The notes below the pieces were generated by a model. The model searched no databases. It saw only the letters and a list, made by a program, of their open reading frames with translations, and was not told the DNA's origin. Source: Pseudomonas viridiflava (lineage in GTDB: Bacteria > Pseudomonadota > Gammaproteobacteria > Pseudomonadales > Pseudomonadaceae). From it: DNA of 64,000 nucleotides. A program made the position numbers and the translations under genes. Location: NCBI RefSeq assembly GCF_900601905.1, contig NZ_UWFA01000449.1:124001-188000 (forward strand). Direction: 5' to 3'. Of the stretch, positions 1 to 8,171 are shown in pieces (position 1 is the first letter of the stretch; each line of letters opens with the position of its first letter).

Positions 1-172
1 ATTGCGTGTGCCAATGGTCATTTGGGTACCCTGGAGCGAGCGCGGGATTATACAGATTTTGCCCGGCACTTGTTCATCCCTGACTGCATTTTGGGGTGTG
101 ATTTTCACTTTTTTCTATGGCATTTGAGCGGTCATTCTCAATTGGTGAGATATGAGCGGGAATGCAGTGAAA

Positions 173-219
173 ACCCTGTATGTAGTGTTTTTCAAATTTC
201 GAAACACAGCATATAGGTC
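173..219. promoter_or_regulatory. Pair of NrdR-box-like sites at the left edge
   Basis: Two 16-bp sites fit the NrdR consensus acaCwAtATaTwGtgt: ACCCTGTATGTAGTGT (173-188) and ACACAGCATATAGGTC (204-219). Their centres are exactly 31 bp apart, the three-helical-turn spacing typical of NrdR operators. NrdR is an ATP/dATP-sensing repressor of ribonucleotide reductase genes. The regulated gene is not in the window; nrdB reading leftward is the likely candidate, but that is inference. Confidence 0.6.
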
Positions 220-446
220 TTGCTGGCCTCCGGCAATGTGTCGATGCGCGCATTTGCGCTAAGGGTTTATGGCTTGATGGGGGTCAATGTTTCTGTGTGC
301 CTTGGATATAGGGGGCTGCGGCGGGGAGGGGGGTTGTGAGGCCGGTTTTGAGGTGGCTGACCGTTGGTCAGCCTGTGAGCGGGGGCGCGAAAAGCCGATT
401 TCGGTGAGGGTTTGGATGTTTACCGGCAAGTCCTCTGCGCGCTTGA

Positions 447-645
447 AAACGCCATCGCGAGCAAGCTCACTCCTACAGACAATCGCCCTGTTGGAGCGAG
501 GCTTGCCCGCGAGGAACGATAGTGTGGTCTATCTGATAAATCGCAGCGTCTGCATCGCGGGCAAGCACCGCTCCCACAGGGGATCGCGGTGTTTCAGGGA
601 TATCGCGCTATCCTTCTTCGCGGGCAAGCCTCGCTCCAACGGGGA
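447..645. repeat. REP cluster (four half-palindromes)
   Basis: Four REP-like units occur in a row: one ending CTCACTCCTACAG near 478, a GTTGGAGCGAGGCTTGCCC unit near 490, a GCGGGCAAGCACCGCTCCC unit near 556, and a GCGGGCAAGCCTCGCTCC unit near 620. Pairs in opposite orientation form REP doublets. Confidence 0.75.
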
Positions 646-680
646 TTAGTTGTGGAGTCACGCCCGCCAGCGCGCTGGCG

Positions 681-2321
681 TTAGCTGACTTTGAAGAAGG
701 CCACTTTCTGGGTCAGGCGGTCGGCCAGCTGGGCCAGTTCCTGGCTGGCGGTGGAGACTTGTTTCGAGCCTGTCGCGGACTGCACGGTTGAGCCGTGGAT
801 GCGGTTGATGTTGACCGCCACTTCTTCGGCCACGGCGCTTTGTTGAAGGGAAGCGCTGGCGATCTGCGCGTTCATGCGATTGATGGCGCCCACTTCCTGG
901 CTGATCTTGCTCAGCGCGCCCTGTGCGTTGCGGGTCTGCTCCACGGTGCGGCCGACCAGTTCGCAGTTGTCACGCATGGTTTGCGCGGCGGTTTGCGTGC
1001 CGCTTTGCAGGGTGCTGATCATGTCGCGGATATCCTGGGTCGACTGCTGAGTGCGGTTGGCCAGTGAACGGACTTCGTCGGCGACCACCGCAAAACCGCG
1101 CCCATGCTCGCCCGCGCGTGCCGCTTCGATGGCTGCGTTGAGGGCCAGCAGGTTGGTTTGCGCGGCGATGGAGTTGATCACGTCGATGACGGTCTCGATC
1201 TCTTCACTCTGTTTGGACACGTGCTCGACGGTGAGGGTGGTTTCAGCCAGGGAGGTCGCCAGTTGTTCGATGGCCAGGGTGGTGCCTGCCACCAGTTGGT
1301 TGCCGCTTTCCACTTCGCTGTCGGCCAGGCGAGTCGCGTCCGCTGCCTGTGAGGCGTAGCCGGTGACTTCGTTGACGGTGGCGGCCATTTGCGTAATGGC
1401 AGTCGCCACTTGCTCGGCTTCGCGGGTCTGCAGGTTGATCTGGTCGTTGTTGGTGATGGACGTGGCGGACAGCAGCGAGGAGGAGTGGTTGACTTCCTGA
1501 GCCGCGATGCGCACCTGGGTGATGGTGTCTGCCAGGCGGGCGAGGGCGGTTTTCAGCACGCCCATCACGCTGTCGGGATAGGGGGTGTCGATGCGTTGTT
1601 GCAAATCACCGGCTGCCAGTCGCTGGATCGCCTGCGCCACGTCGGTCGGTTCTGCGCCGAGGGTGGATTTGACGAAGCGAATGATGAAGGCCGCCAGGAT
1701 GATGCTCAGCAGCAAAGCCACGGCCGTGGCCATCAGCATCAGGCCGCGAAACTGGCTGGCGGTGGCCTGCACATCGTTGAGCTGGGCTTTGATCGAGGCT
1801 TCTTCAAAGTCGATCAAGGCGTTGATGCGCTTGAGCCACTCGCTGTAGTTGGCCGAGACCTGATTCAGCAATAACGCCTGTGATCCCGGGATATCGCCGG
1901 TGCGCCGCAGGTCGATCAGGGTTTTGGTCGAGGCAAGGGTCTGCTGCTCGATCTCTTTGATGGCGCGCAGCATGGACTGTTCTTGCGGGTTCACGTTGGA
2001 CTTGGCGTAGAGCTGGTCCAGCGGGGTGGCCGAATCGACGTAGTCTTTTTCCAGCCGGGTGACTTCGCGCAGGTGGTTTTCCAGGTCCTGAGGGTTGCTC
2101 ACCAGGACCGCGTCGCGAATCGCAATGGCCCGGTTATGCACGCTGCCCCGGAAGTTGATGGCGTAGCGTTGCACTTTCGCGGCGTTTTCGCTGACGTCTT
2201 CAAGGGTGGAGTCGATAAAGCCGACCCGTTGAATACCCACGGCAGTAATCAATACCAGCAGCGATACGATGGCAGCAAAGCCCAGGCCGATGCGCGATGC
2301 GAGGGAAATCGGAGTTTTCAT
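681..2321 (-). CDS. Methyl-accepting chemotaxis protein
   Basis: A membrane chemoreceptor of 546 residues that senses periplasmic ligands and controls the CheA kinase. An N-terminal membrane segment (about 10-30) is followed by a periplasmic four-helix-bundle-type sensor domain (about 33-190), a second membrane segment (about 193-216), a HAMP linker and a long cytoplasmic signalling coiled coil. The conserved hairpin tip is visible around NLLALNAAIEAARAGEHGRG and EVRSLA. The ligand cannot be predicted from the sequence. It lies downstream of nrdA on the same strand but is separated by about 530 bp with REPs, so it is probably transcribed alone. The Shine-Dalgarno site before the start is weak. 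Confidence 0.93.
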   Translation of the reverse strand: MKTPISLASRIGLGFAAIVSLLVLITAVGIQRVGFIDSTLEDVSENAAKVQRYAINFRGSVHNRAIAIRDAVLVSNPQDLENHLREVTRLEKDYVDSATPLDQLYAKSNVNPQEQSMLRAIKEIEQQTLASTKTLIDLRRTGDIPGSQALLLNQVSANYSEWLKRINALIDFEEASIKAQLNDVQATASQFRGLMLMATAVALLLSIILAAFIIRFVKSTLGAEPTDVAQAIQRLAAGDLQQRIDTPYPDSVMGVLKTALARLADTITQVRIAAQEVNHSSSLLSATSITNNDQINLQTREAEQVATAITQMAATVNEVTGYASQAADATRLADSEVESGNQLVAGTTLAIEQLATSLAETTLTVEHVSKQSEEIETVIDVINSIAAQTNLLALNAAIEAARAGEHGRGFAVVADEVRSLANRTQQSTQDIRDMISTLQSGTQTAAQTMRDNCELVGRTVEQTRNAQGALSKISQEVGAINRMNAQIASASLQQSAVAEEVAVNINRIHGSTVQSATGSKQVSTASQELAQLADRLTQKVAFFKVS

Positions 2322-2540
2322 GGAGTGGACTCGTGGGGGAGCGAAGTACGTGAACGCACTGGTATCAATACGCCATCTTTGGGTGTGACGAAAGTATCGT
2401 CATGCGAGGTTGCTGCCCAATCAACGAAGACTACGGCATTCATAGGCGGATGCTATGGAATTGTTTACACCACTGTTTGCCGCGCCCTATTGCGGGGACT
2501 TTTCCCAGGCGAAAGTCGGTCCCACAGGTTTCACCCAGCC

Positions 2541-2637
2541 CCTGTGGGAGCGAATTCATTCGCGAAGAGGCCGGTACATCCGATGTATTTCTATCGGCTG
2601 TGAAAGTGCTTTCGTGAATGAATTCGCTGCCACAGGG
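2541..2637. repeat. REP doublet, GAATTC class
   Basis: Inverted units CCTGTGGGAGCGAATTCATT and AATGAATTCGCTGCCACAGG flank a short spacer. The same class recurs at 15371 and 17224. Confidence 0.8.
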
Positions 2638-2795
2638 ATCCGGTTTGTTCAGATACACCGAGGGCGAGCGCGCTGCAGCAGGTTTTGGGATGTGTGGAAG
2701 GGGTGGTTGCAGCGGGGGATGATTTTGCGGGGGAGGCCGGGAGGGTTTGATGCTCCCGGTTTTATGTTCAGGTATTTACAGAGGTGCTGGCTTCT

Positions 2796-2820
2796 TCGCG
2801 AGCAAGCTCGCTCCCACAGG
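2796..2820. repeat. Single REP unit
   Basis: TCGCGAGCAAGCTCGCTCCC followed by ACAGG, with a short related piece (GTAGGAGCGAGGCAG) just after it. Confidence 0.65.
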
Positions 2821-2852
2821 AAAGTAGGAGCGAGGCAGCTTTTAGCTATGCC

Positions 2853-5765
2853 TTATTGGCAAGCCTCGCAATCCGGTTCGTCGATGGCGCAGGCTTTAGG
2901 CACTGGCGCTGGACCGGCCGGGGCGGCTTCGGTTGGGCGTGGGGCGGTGATCGCCGAGTCGTCCGGGCCGTGGCCGCCGCTCGATACTGCGTTGAGCTTG
3001 CCGGTGTTGACGGTGGATTTCTCGGTGCTGGTCGCAGCCAGGGCACGGAGGTAGTAAGTGGTTTTCAGACCACGGTACCAGGCCATGCGGTAGGTCACGT
3101 CCAGCTTCTTGCCCGATGCGCCGGCGATGTACAGGTTCAGGGACTGAGCCTGGTCGATCCACTTCTGGCGACGGCTGGCTGCGTCAACGATCCACTTGGT
3201 GTCGACTTCAAACGCGGTGGCGTACAGGTCTTTGAGTTCCTGCGGGATACGTTCGATCTGCTGTACCGAACCGTCGTAGTACTTCAGGTCGTTGATCATG
3301 ACCGAGTCCCACAGGTCGCGGGCCTTGAGGTCGCGAACCAGGTACGGGTTGATCACGGTGAATTCGCCCGAAAGGTTCGATTTCACGTACAGGTTCTGAT
3401 AAGTCGGTTCGATCGACTGCGATACGCCAGTGATGTTGGCGATGGTCGCGGTCGGTGCGATGGCCATGATGTTGGAGTTACGAATGCCTTTCTGTACACG
3501 GGCACGGACTGGCGCCCAGTCCAGGGATTCGTTCAGGTCAACGTCGATGTACTTCTGGCCACGCTGTTCGATCAGGATCTGTTGCGAATCCAGCGGCAGG
3601 ATGCCTTTGGACCACAGCGAACCCTGGAACGTCTCGTACGCGCCGCGCTCATCGGCCAGGTCGCAGGAGGCCTGGATCGCGTAGTAGCTGACCGCTTCCA
3701 TGGACTTGTCGGCGAATTCGACGGCAGCATCGGAACCGTAAGGAATGTGCTGCAGGTACAGCGCGTCCTGGAAGCCCATGATGCCCAGGCCGACCGGGCG
3801 GTGCTTGAAGTTCGAGTTCTTGGCTTGCGGCACCGAGTAGTAGTTGATGTCGATCACGTTATCGAGCATGCGAACGGCGACGTCGATGGTGCGCTTGAGC
3901 TTGTCGGTGTCCAGCTTGCCGCCCACGATGTGGTTCGGCAGGTTGATCGAGCCCAGGTTGCAGACCGCGATTTCGTCCTTGTTGGTGTTCAGGGTGATCT
4001 CGGTGCACAGGTTCGAGCTATGAACCACGCCCACGTGCTGCTGCGGGCTGCGCAGGTTGCACGGGTCTTTGAAGGTCAGCCATGGGTGGCCGGTTTCGAA
4101 CAGCATCGAGAGCATCTTGCGCCACAGATCCTTGGCCTGGATGGTCTTGAACAGTTTGATCTTGCCTGGGTATTCGCTCAGCGCTTCGTAGTACTCGTAA
4201 CGCTCTTCAAAGGCCTTGCCGGTCAGGTCATGCAGATCCGGGACTTCGGACGGCGAGAACAGGGTCCATTTGCCGTCATCGAAGACGCGCTTCATGAACA
4301 GGTCAGGGATCCAGTTGGCGGTGTTCATGTCGTGGGTACGACGACGATCATCACCGGTGTTCTTGCGCAGCTCGATGAACTCTTCAATGTCCATGTGCCA
4401 GGTTTCCAGGTACGCACAGACCGCGCCTTTGCGCTTGCCGCCCTGGTTGACTGCGACTGCGGTGTCGTTCACGACTTTCAGGAACGGTACAACGCCCTGG
4501 GATTTGCCGTTGGTGCCTTTGATGTACGAACCCAGCGCACGAACCGGCGTCCAGTCGTTGCCCAGACCGCCTGCGAATTTGGACAGCATGGCGTTGTCGT
4601 GGATCGCGTGGTAAATGCCCGACAGGTCATCCGGCACGGTGGTCAGGTAGCAGCTGGACAGCTGCGGACGCAGAGTACCGGCGTTGAACAGGGTTGGGGT
4701 CGAGGACATGTAGTCGAAGGACGACAACAGGTTGTAGAACTCGATGGCGCGGTCTTCCTTGGCTTTCTCTTCGATCGCCAGGCCCATGGCCACACGCATG
4801 AAGAAGATCTGCGGCAATTCGAAACGCACGCCATCCTTGTGGATGAAGTAACGGTCGTACAGGGTTTGCAGGCCCAGGTAGGTGAACTGCTGGTCGCGCT
4901 CGTGGTTGATCGCCTTGCCGAGTTTTTCCAGGTCGAAGGTGGCCAGGATCGGGTTCAGCAATTCGAACTGAATGCCTTTGGCGATGTACGAAGGCAGGGC
5001 CTTGGCGTACAGGTCGGCCATTTCGTGGTGAGTGGCGCTTTCAGCGACTTCCAGGAAATTCAGGCCTTCGGCACGCAGGGTGTCCATCAGCAGGCGGGCG
5101 GTCACGAACGAGTAGTTCGGCTCGCGCTCAACCAGGGTACGGGCGGTCATCACCAGGGCGGTGTTGACGTCTTTCATCGCCACGCCGTCGTAAAGGTTTT
5201 TCAGGGTTTCGCTCTGGATCAGGTTGGCATCGACTTCTTCCAGCCCTTCGCAGGCTTCAGTGACGATGGTGTTCAGGCGACCCATGTCCAGCGGCGCAAC
5301 GCTGCCGTCGGCGCGGGTGATGCGGATCGAGGGGTGAGCCTGGACCGGCGCGTCGTTGCCACGCACGGCACGCTCTTTGGAGCGCTCGTTGCGATAGATG
5401 ACGTAGTCGCGAGCCACTTTCTGCTCGCCGGCACGCATCAGGGCCAGTTCGACCTGGTCCTGGATTTCTTCGATGTGGATGGTGCCGCCCGAAGGCATGC
5501 GACGCTTGAAGGTCGCAGTGACTTGTTCGGTCAGGCGGGCCACGGTGTCGTGGATGCGCGAAGACGCAGCGGCGGTGCCGCCTTCAACTGCGAGAAACGC
5601 TTTGGTGATGGCGACGGTGATTTTGTCATCGGTATACGGGACGACAGTGCCGTTACGCTTGATCACGCGCAGCTGGCCGGGAGCGGTCGCGGACAGGTCC
5701 TGTTGGGAGTGGCCTGTCTGCGGCGCCGGAGTCGGCGAGTTCTCGCGAGTTGTGTCTGTTTGCAT
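2853..5765 (-). CDS. nrdA: Class Ia ribonucleotide reductase, alpha subunit
   Basis: The catalytic subunit of aerobic ribonucleotide reductase, reducing ribonucleoside diphosphates with the NrdB radical subunit. The 970 residues are longer than E. coli NrdA because two ATP-cone domains lie at the N terminus (about 32-130 and 143-235), as known for Pseudomonas. The substrate-site cysteine is in LSSCYLTTV, a further conserved stretch is NLCTEITLN, and the C-terminal redox cysteines are in the tail CAIDEPDCEACQ. I chose the ATG at 5765 because GGAG lies six bases before it; an in-frame GTG four codons upstream overlaps that site. The long leader carries NrdR boxes, a DnaA box and a terminator-like hairpin. 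nrdB is not adjacent. Confidence 0.97.
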   Translation of the reverse strand: MQTDTTRENSPTPAPQTGHSQQDLSATAPGQLRVIKRNGTVVPYTDDKITVAITKAFLAVEGGTAAASSRIHDTVARLTEQVTATFKRRMPSGGTIHIEEIQDQVELALMRAGEQKVARDYVIYRNERSKERAVRGNDAPVQAHPSIRITRADGSVAPLDMGRLNTIVTEACEGLEEVDANLIQSETLKNLYDGVAMKDVNTALVMTARTLVEREPNYSFVTARLLMDTLRAEGLNFLEVAESATHHEMADLYAKALPSYIAKGIQFELLNPILATFDLEKLGKAINHERDQQFTYLGLQTLYDRYFIHKDGVRFELPQIFFMRVAMGLAIEEKAKEDRAIEFYNLLSSFDYMSSTPTLFNAGTLRPQLSSCYLTTVPDDLSGIYHAIHDNAMLSKFAGGLGNDWTPVRALGSYIKGTNGKSQGVVPFLKVVNDTAVAVNQGGKRKGAVCAYLETWHMDIEEFIELRKNTGDDRRRTHDMNTANWIPDLFMKRVFDDGKWTLFSPSEVPDLHDLTGKAFEERYEYYEALSEYPGKIKLFKTIQAKDLWRKMLSMLFETGHPWLTFKDPCNLRSPQQHVGVVHSSNLCTEITLNTNKDEIAVCNLGSINLPNHIVGGKLDTDKLKRTIDVAVRMLDNVIDINYYSVPQAKNSNFKHRPVGLGIMGFQDALYLQHIPYGSDAAVEFADKSMEAVSYYAIQASCDLADERGAYETFQGSLWSKGILPLDSQQILIEQRGQKYIDVDLNESLDWAPVRARVQKGIRNSNIMAIAPTATIANITGVSQSIEPTYQNLYVKSNLSGEFTVINPYLVRDLKARDLWDSVMINDLKYYDGSVQQIERIPQELKDLYATAFEVDTKWIVDAASRRQKWIDQAQSLNLYIAGASGKKLDVTYRMAWYRGLKTTYYLRALAATSTEKSTVNTGKLNAVSSGGHGPDDSAITAPRPTEAAPAGPAPVPKACAIDEPDCEACQ

Positions 5766-5911
5766 GGGTGTCTCCACATTCTCTATGTTTGTTTGGGTAG
5801 GGTTTAGCTACCCACCGTTCCGTCTTGCGGCATTCAGTCGACAAACGTCGGCTGCAACGACCTCAAAACGAAATGGGGACGACGGATGTCGCCGTCCCTG
5901 GCCTTGAAGTC

Positions 5912-5940
5912 AAAAAGGCAGCGAATCGTTGCTCGCTGCC
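5912..5940 (-). terminator. Terminator-like hairpin in the nrdA leader (possible attenuator)
   Basis: On the minus strand GGCAGCGA, an 8-nt loop and TCGCTGCC form a perfect 8-bp stem followed at once by TTTTTG. This is the form of a Rho-independent terminator, but it lies between the putative nrdA promoter (around 6140-6200) and the nrdA start at 5765. It could cause premature termination under some conditions. Promoter position and function are inference. Confidence 0.5.
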
Positions 5941-6132
5941 CTGAGGGATCTGTTTGATGGTGCGTGTTAAACATTGCAACAAATGTACTGAGTGGCTTTG
6001 GTGCGCGGGACTGCGTGCTCAGCGTTGCGGCGGGAGAGGTTTGGCTGTTAATCCAGCCTTTGGTTCAACCCTGAACGCTGAAGAAAAATGCTTGAAATTC
6101 CCGTTCTACCTGTGGTGGGTTTTTATCTCAAA

Positions 6133-6180
6133 ACCCTATATGTAGGGTTGCTGGTGACGCCGGGCTACAAGATAAAGCGT
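6133..6180. promoter_or_regulatory. NrdR box pair upstream of nrdA
   Basis: Site 1 at 6133-6148 is ACCCTATATGTAGGGT, nearly a perfect palindrome. Site 2 at 6165-6180 is CTACAAGATAAAGCGT, a weaker match that keeps the central C, A, AT and G positions of the consensus. Their centres are 32 bp apart, the usual NrdR spacing. NrdR repression of nrdA when dATP is sufficient is the expected role. Confidence 0.65.
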
Positions 6181-6207
6181 TTTGGACACCAATTGCAACG
6201 CATGACC

Positions 6208-6216
6208 TGTGGATAA
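6208..6216 (-). promoter_or_regulatory. DnaA box upstream of nrdA
   Basis: TTATCCACA on the minus strand is a perfect consensus DnaA box, 28 bp upstream of the second NrdR box relative to nrdA transcription. In E. coli DnaA is known to bind the nrdAB promoter and couple it to replication; a similar role here is inference. Confidence 0.55.
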
Positions 6217-6463
6217 GGCTGTGTGTAAATCGTGTATGAAAAGGCGCACTCGCGTGTAGGCCGCATAACTGCTGGACCCAACTGGATTTTCCGGCTTTCG
6301 AGGTTTTTTTCCGCCGCTGACTGATTTTTGCGGGCGCGAACCCTATCACAAAAAATGCCTTTGGCAAGGTCGGTCTGGCATGTGCTGTGCTTGGCGAAAC
6401 CGGTTGCTACAATTGCGCGGCGTTGGTTCTCTTCGCGGCTGAAGCTCCTACGATATAGGTGAT

Positions 6464-6556
6464 CCGTAGGAGCGGCTTTAGCCGCGAGCGATACTGATGG
6501 CCATGACGATCCACTGTGTACACCTACTTAATTCGCGGCTAAAGCCGCTCCTACGG
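6464..6556. repeat. REP doublet, GGCTTTAGCC class
   Basis: Inverted units CCGTAGGAGCGGCTTTAGCC and GGCTAAAGCCGCTCCTACGG lie just upstream of the FhuF-like gene. A third partial unit lies at about 6432-6452. Confidence 0.8.
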
Positions 6557-6588
6557 TTCTGTATCGCCACGCAGTCTCCAGGAACCCA

Positions 6589-7260
6589 ATGCCCCGTTCT
6601 TTAATCAGCGAGTCCTTCGCCTCTTTCGGCCAAACCCTGATGGCGGTCGACGACCCGCGCCCGGTGCGGCCTCTATCAGAGGTGTTGCAGCCTGAAACGC
6701 TGGACGCCTTGCTGCTGAACATCTACGGCCCTGAGTTGATGCCTGCCCGCAAAGCAGTGCTGGTCTCGCAGTGGTCCAAGTATTACTTCATGCAGGTGAT
6801 CGCGCCGGTGGTGGTCGCGAGCCTGGTGTTTGATCGGCATTGGTCCGTGAAGCTCGATCACGTGAGCCTGGCCTTGGACGAACGGGGTTTACCTGTCGGG
6901 GTGAAGTTCGGCGTTGACGAAGCGGGGGCGCTTGAACGGCTGCTGGACGACAATCTGCTGCCGTTTATTGAAAATCTCAGCGCCTACGGCAATCTGTCGG
7001 GCGCAGTGTTGTGGGGTAATGCAGGAGATTATCTGGAAAGCTGCCTTGCCCGGTTGAGCGCCCTGACGGATGTTTCGCTGGACCCGGGCTATGGTTTGCT
7101 GCGCAGCAGGACGCTGGCCGATGGGCGACGTAACCCGCTGTTCAATGCCATTACCTATGTTGGCGAGCCTGCTTGCCGCAAACGCCGCACCTGTTGCTTG
7201 AGTTATCAGGTGGCGTGGGTGGGGCGGTGTGAGCATTGCCCGTTGGAGGCGGAGCGCTGA
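6589..7260 (+). CDS. FhuF-like siderophore-iron reductase
   Basis: A 223-residue protein of the FhuF family, cytoplasmic [2Fe-2S] proteins that reduce iron in imported ferric siderophores. The family hallmark is at the C terminus: C202-C203, ten residues, C214-x2-C217 followed by Pro. These four cysteines bind the cluster. Length matches the family (about 220-260). AGGA lies six bases before the ATG. It stands alone, with a REP doublet upstream and the convergent pcpS gene after it. I saw no clear Fur box, so iron regulation is not shown by the sequence. Which siderophore it serves is unknown. Confidence 0.82.
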   Translation: MPRSLISESFASFGQTLMAVDDPRPVRPLSEVLQPETLDALLLNIYGPELMPARKAVLVSQWSKYYFMQVIAPVVVASLVFDRHWSVKLDHVSLALDERGLPVGVKFGVDEAGALERLLDDNLLPFIENLSAYGNLSGAVLWGNAGDYLESCLARLSALTDVSLDPGYGLLRSRTLADGRRNPLFNAITYVGEPACRKRRTCCLSYQVAWVGRCEHCPLEAER

Positions 7261-7284
7261 CCCTCCCCAGAACTAGTGGCGCAT

Positions 7285-8013
7285 TTATGAAGCAATGGCC
7301 ACCAGACTCAACAGCTGTTCACCCTGCACGCTGAACTGCCCGTCCAGTTCCTTGCCGCTGTGCCATTCGCTGGACAGGTCCGTCAGCAGGCGCAGGCGCG
7401 CATGGCCATCTTCTGTCCATTCCAGCAATTGAGCGTCTTCGAAGTAGAAGCGTTTTTGCACGATGGGGTACAGCGCCTTGAACAGTGCTTCCTTTATAGA
7501 GAAGGTCAGCGTCACGCGCAGGGCGATCTGTTCGGCGGGGCCAGCGGCCATTTGCTGCATTTCTGTAGCGGTGAGGATTTCCCCCGCCAGGCGTGTGGCG
7601 CGCTCGGGTGTGAGCAGGTTTTCGGTATCCAGACCCAGGCCGCGCCAATGCTGTTTATGGCCGACGATGGCGGCGGCCCAGCCGGTGCTGTGGGTGATCG
7701 AGCCGCTGATGTCGTCCGGCCAGATCGGTGCGCGGTCCTCGCCCATGCCCGGCACCCAGTGGCGACCTTCCAGCTGCATGAGGGCTGCCCGGGCACACAA
7801 CCGGCCCGCGAGAAATTCGGTCTGGCGTTTGGCGACGGAGCGTTGGATGCTCGCCGGAGGCACGACGGCGCAACGTGGGAAGTCGCCCTCGGCCAGTTTC
7901 GTCGGGTCGAAATGGCCGCTGACCAACACCACATTCGCCAAGGCGTGAGGCAAGGGCCAGTGATGAGTGAGTGTCGGGCAGGAGGCAGGAAGAGTTTGAG
8001 TCATGGGCGGCAT
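7285..8013 (-). CDS. pcpS: 4'-phosphopantetheinyl transferase, PcpS type
   Basis: Transfers phosphopantetheine from CoA to serines of acyl, peptidyl and aryl carrier proteins, serving fatty acid and siderophore synthesis. The start at 8013 (MPPMTQ) gives 242 residues, the length of P. aeruginosa PcpS, whose sequence it follows throughout. Family motifs are visible: RQTEFLAGRLCARAAL, SITHSTGWAAAIV, GLGLDTE with the metal-binding Asp and Glu, and the hallmark FSIKEALFKALYP. No strong ribosome binding site is seen, and an ATG nine bases further in (8004) is possible. It converges on the FhuF-like gene; co-function in siderophore metabolism is only suggestive. Confidence 0.92.
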   Translation of the reverse strand: MPPMTQTLPASCPTLTHHWPLPHALANVVLVSGHFDPTKLAEGDFPRCAVVPPASIQRSVAKRQTEFLAGRLCARAALMQLEGRHWVPGMGEDRAPIWPDDISGSITHSTGWAAAIVGHKQHWRGLGLDTENLLTPERATRLAGEILTATEMQQMAAGPAEQIALRVTLTFSIKEALFKALYPIVQKRFYFEDAQLLEWTEDGHARLRLLTDLSSEWHSGKELDGQFSVQGEQLLSLVAIAS

Positions 8014-8059
8014 TTTGCCGGGGGAAGGGGGATTGGGGAAGGGGTTCAGGCTGAGACCC

Positions 8060-8151
8060 GTGGGAGCGAGCTTGCCCGCGAAGGCGTTGGTGAGTCCGAC
8101 ACAAACACTGCGCCTGGAATACCGTATTCGCGAGCAAGCTCGCTCCCACAG
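8060..8151. repeat. REP doublet, GCGAGCAAGC class
   Basis: Units GTGGGAGCGAGCTTGCCC and GCGAGCAAGCTCGCTCCCAC in inverted orientation lie between the dienelactone hydrolase-like gene and pcpS, overlapping the end of neither. Confidence 0.8.
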
Positions 8152-8171
8152 TTGATCAGCCAGTCTTTTGG

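Larger units (their letters stand above)
1..680. other. Intergenic region with NrdR-box-like sites and REP repeats
   Basis: No convincing gene was seen here: the open frames lack ribosome binding sites and recognisable protein sequence. The left part holds two NrdR-box-like palindromes (173-188 and 204-219). The right part (about 447-645) holds four REP-type half-palindromes. The NrdR boxes probably serve a gene beyond the left edge of the window, since the next gene inside it reads toward this region. Confidence 0.6.
2322..2852. other. Intergenic region between nrdA and the chemoreceptor
   Basis: No gene was recognised. It holds a REP doublet (2541-2637), a REP unit near 2796-2820 and a small GC-rich hairpin (2737-2759, CCGGGAG/CTCCCGG) just beyond the end of nrdA. 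The hairpin's T-run lies on the plus-strand side, so it is not a typical nrdA terminator. Confidence 0.5.
5766..6588. other. nrdA leader and promoter region
   Basis: About 820 bp without a gene. Reading toward nrdA it holds a REP doublet (6464-6556), a DnaA box (6208-6216), two NrdR boxes (6133-6180), a terminator-like hairpin (5912-5940), a second GC-rich hairpin (about 5876-5899) and a small hairpin (GGGTAG/CCTACCC) close to the start codon. If transcription starts near the NrdR boxes, the nrdA mRNA leader is about 370 nt. Confidence 0.6.

Noticed and set aside
287..649. A 120-codon open frame in the first intergenic region
   Set aside because: Most of it is REP sequence, with no ribosome binding site or family.
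2784..5807. A plus-strand open frame of about 1000 codons across nrdA
   Set aside because: It is antisense to the complete, well-conserved nrdA. Its protein is a low-complexity Val/Gln/His-rich chain typical of a shadow frame in GC-rich DNA.
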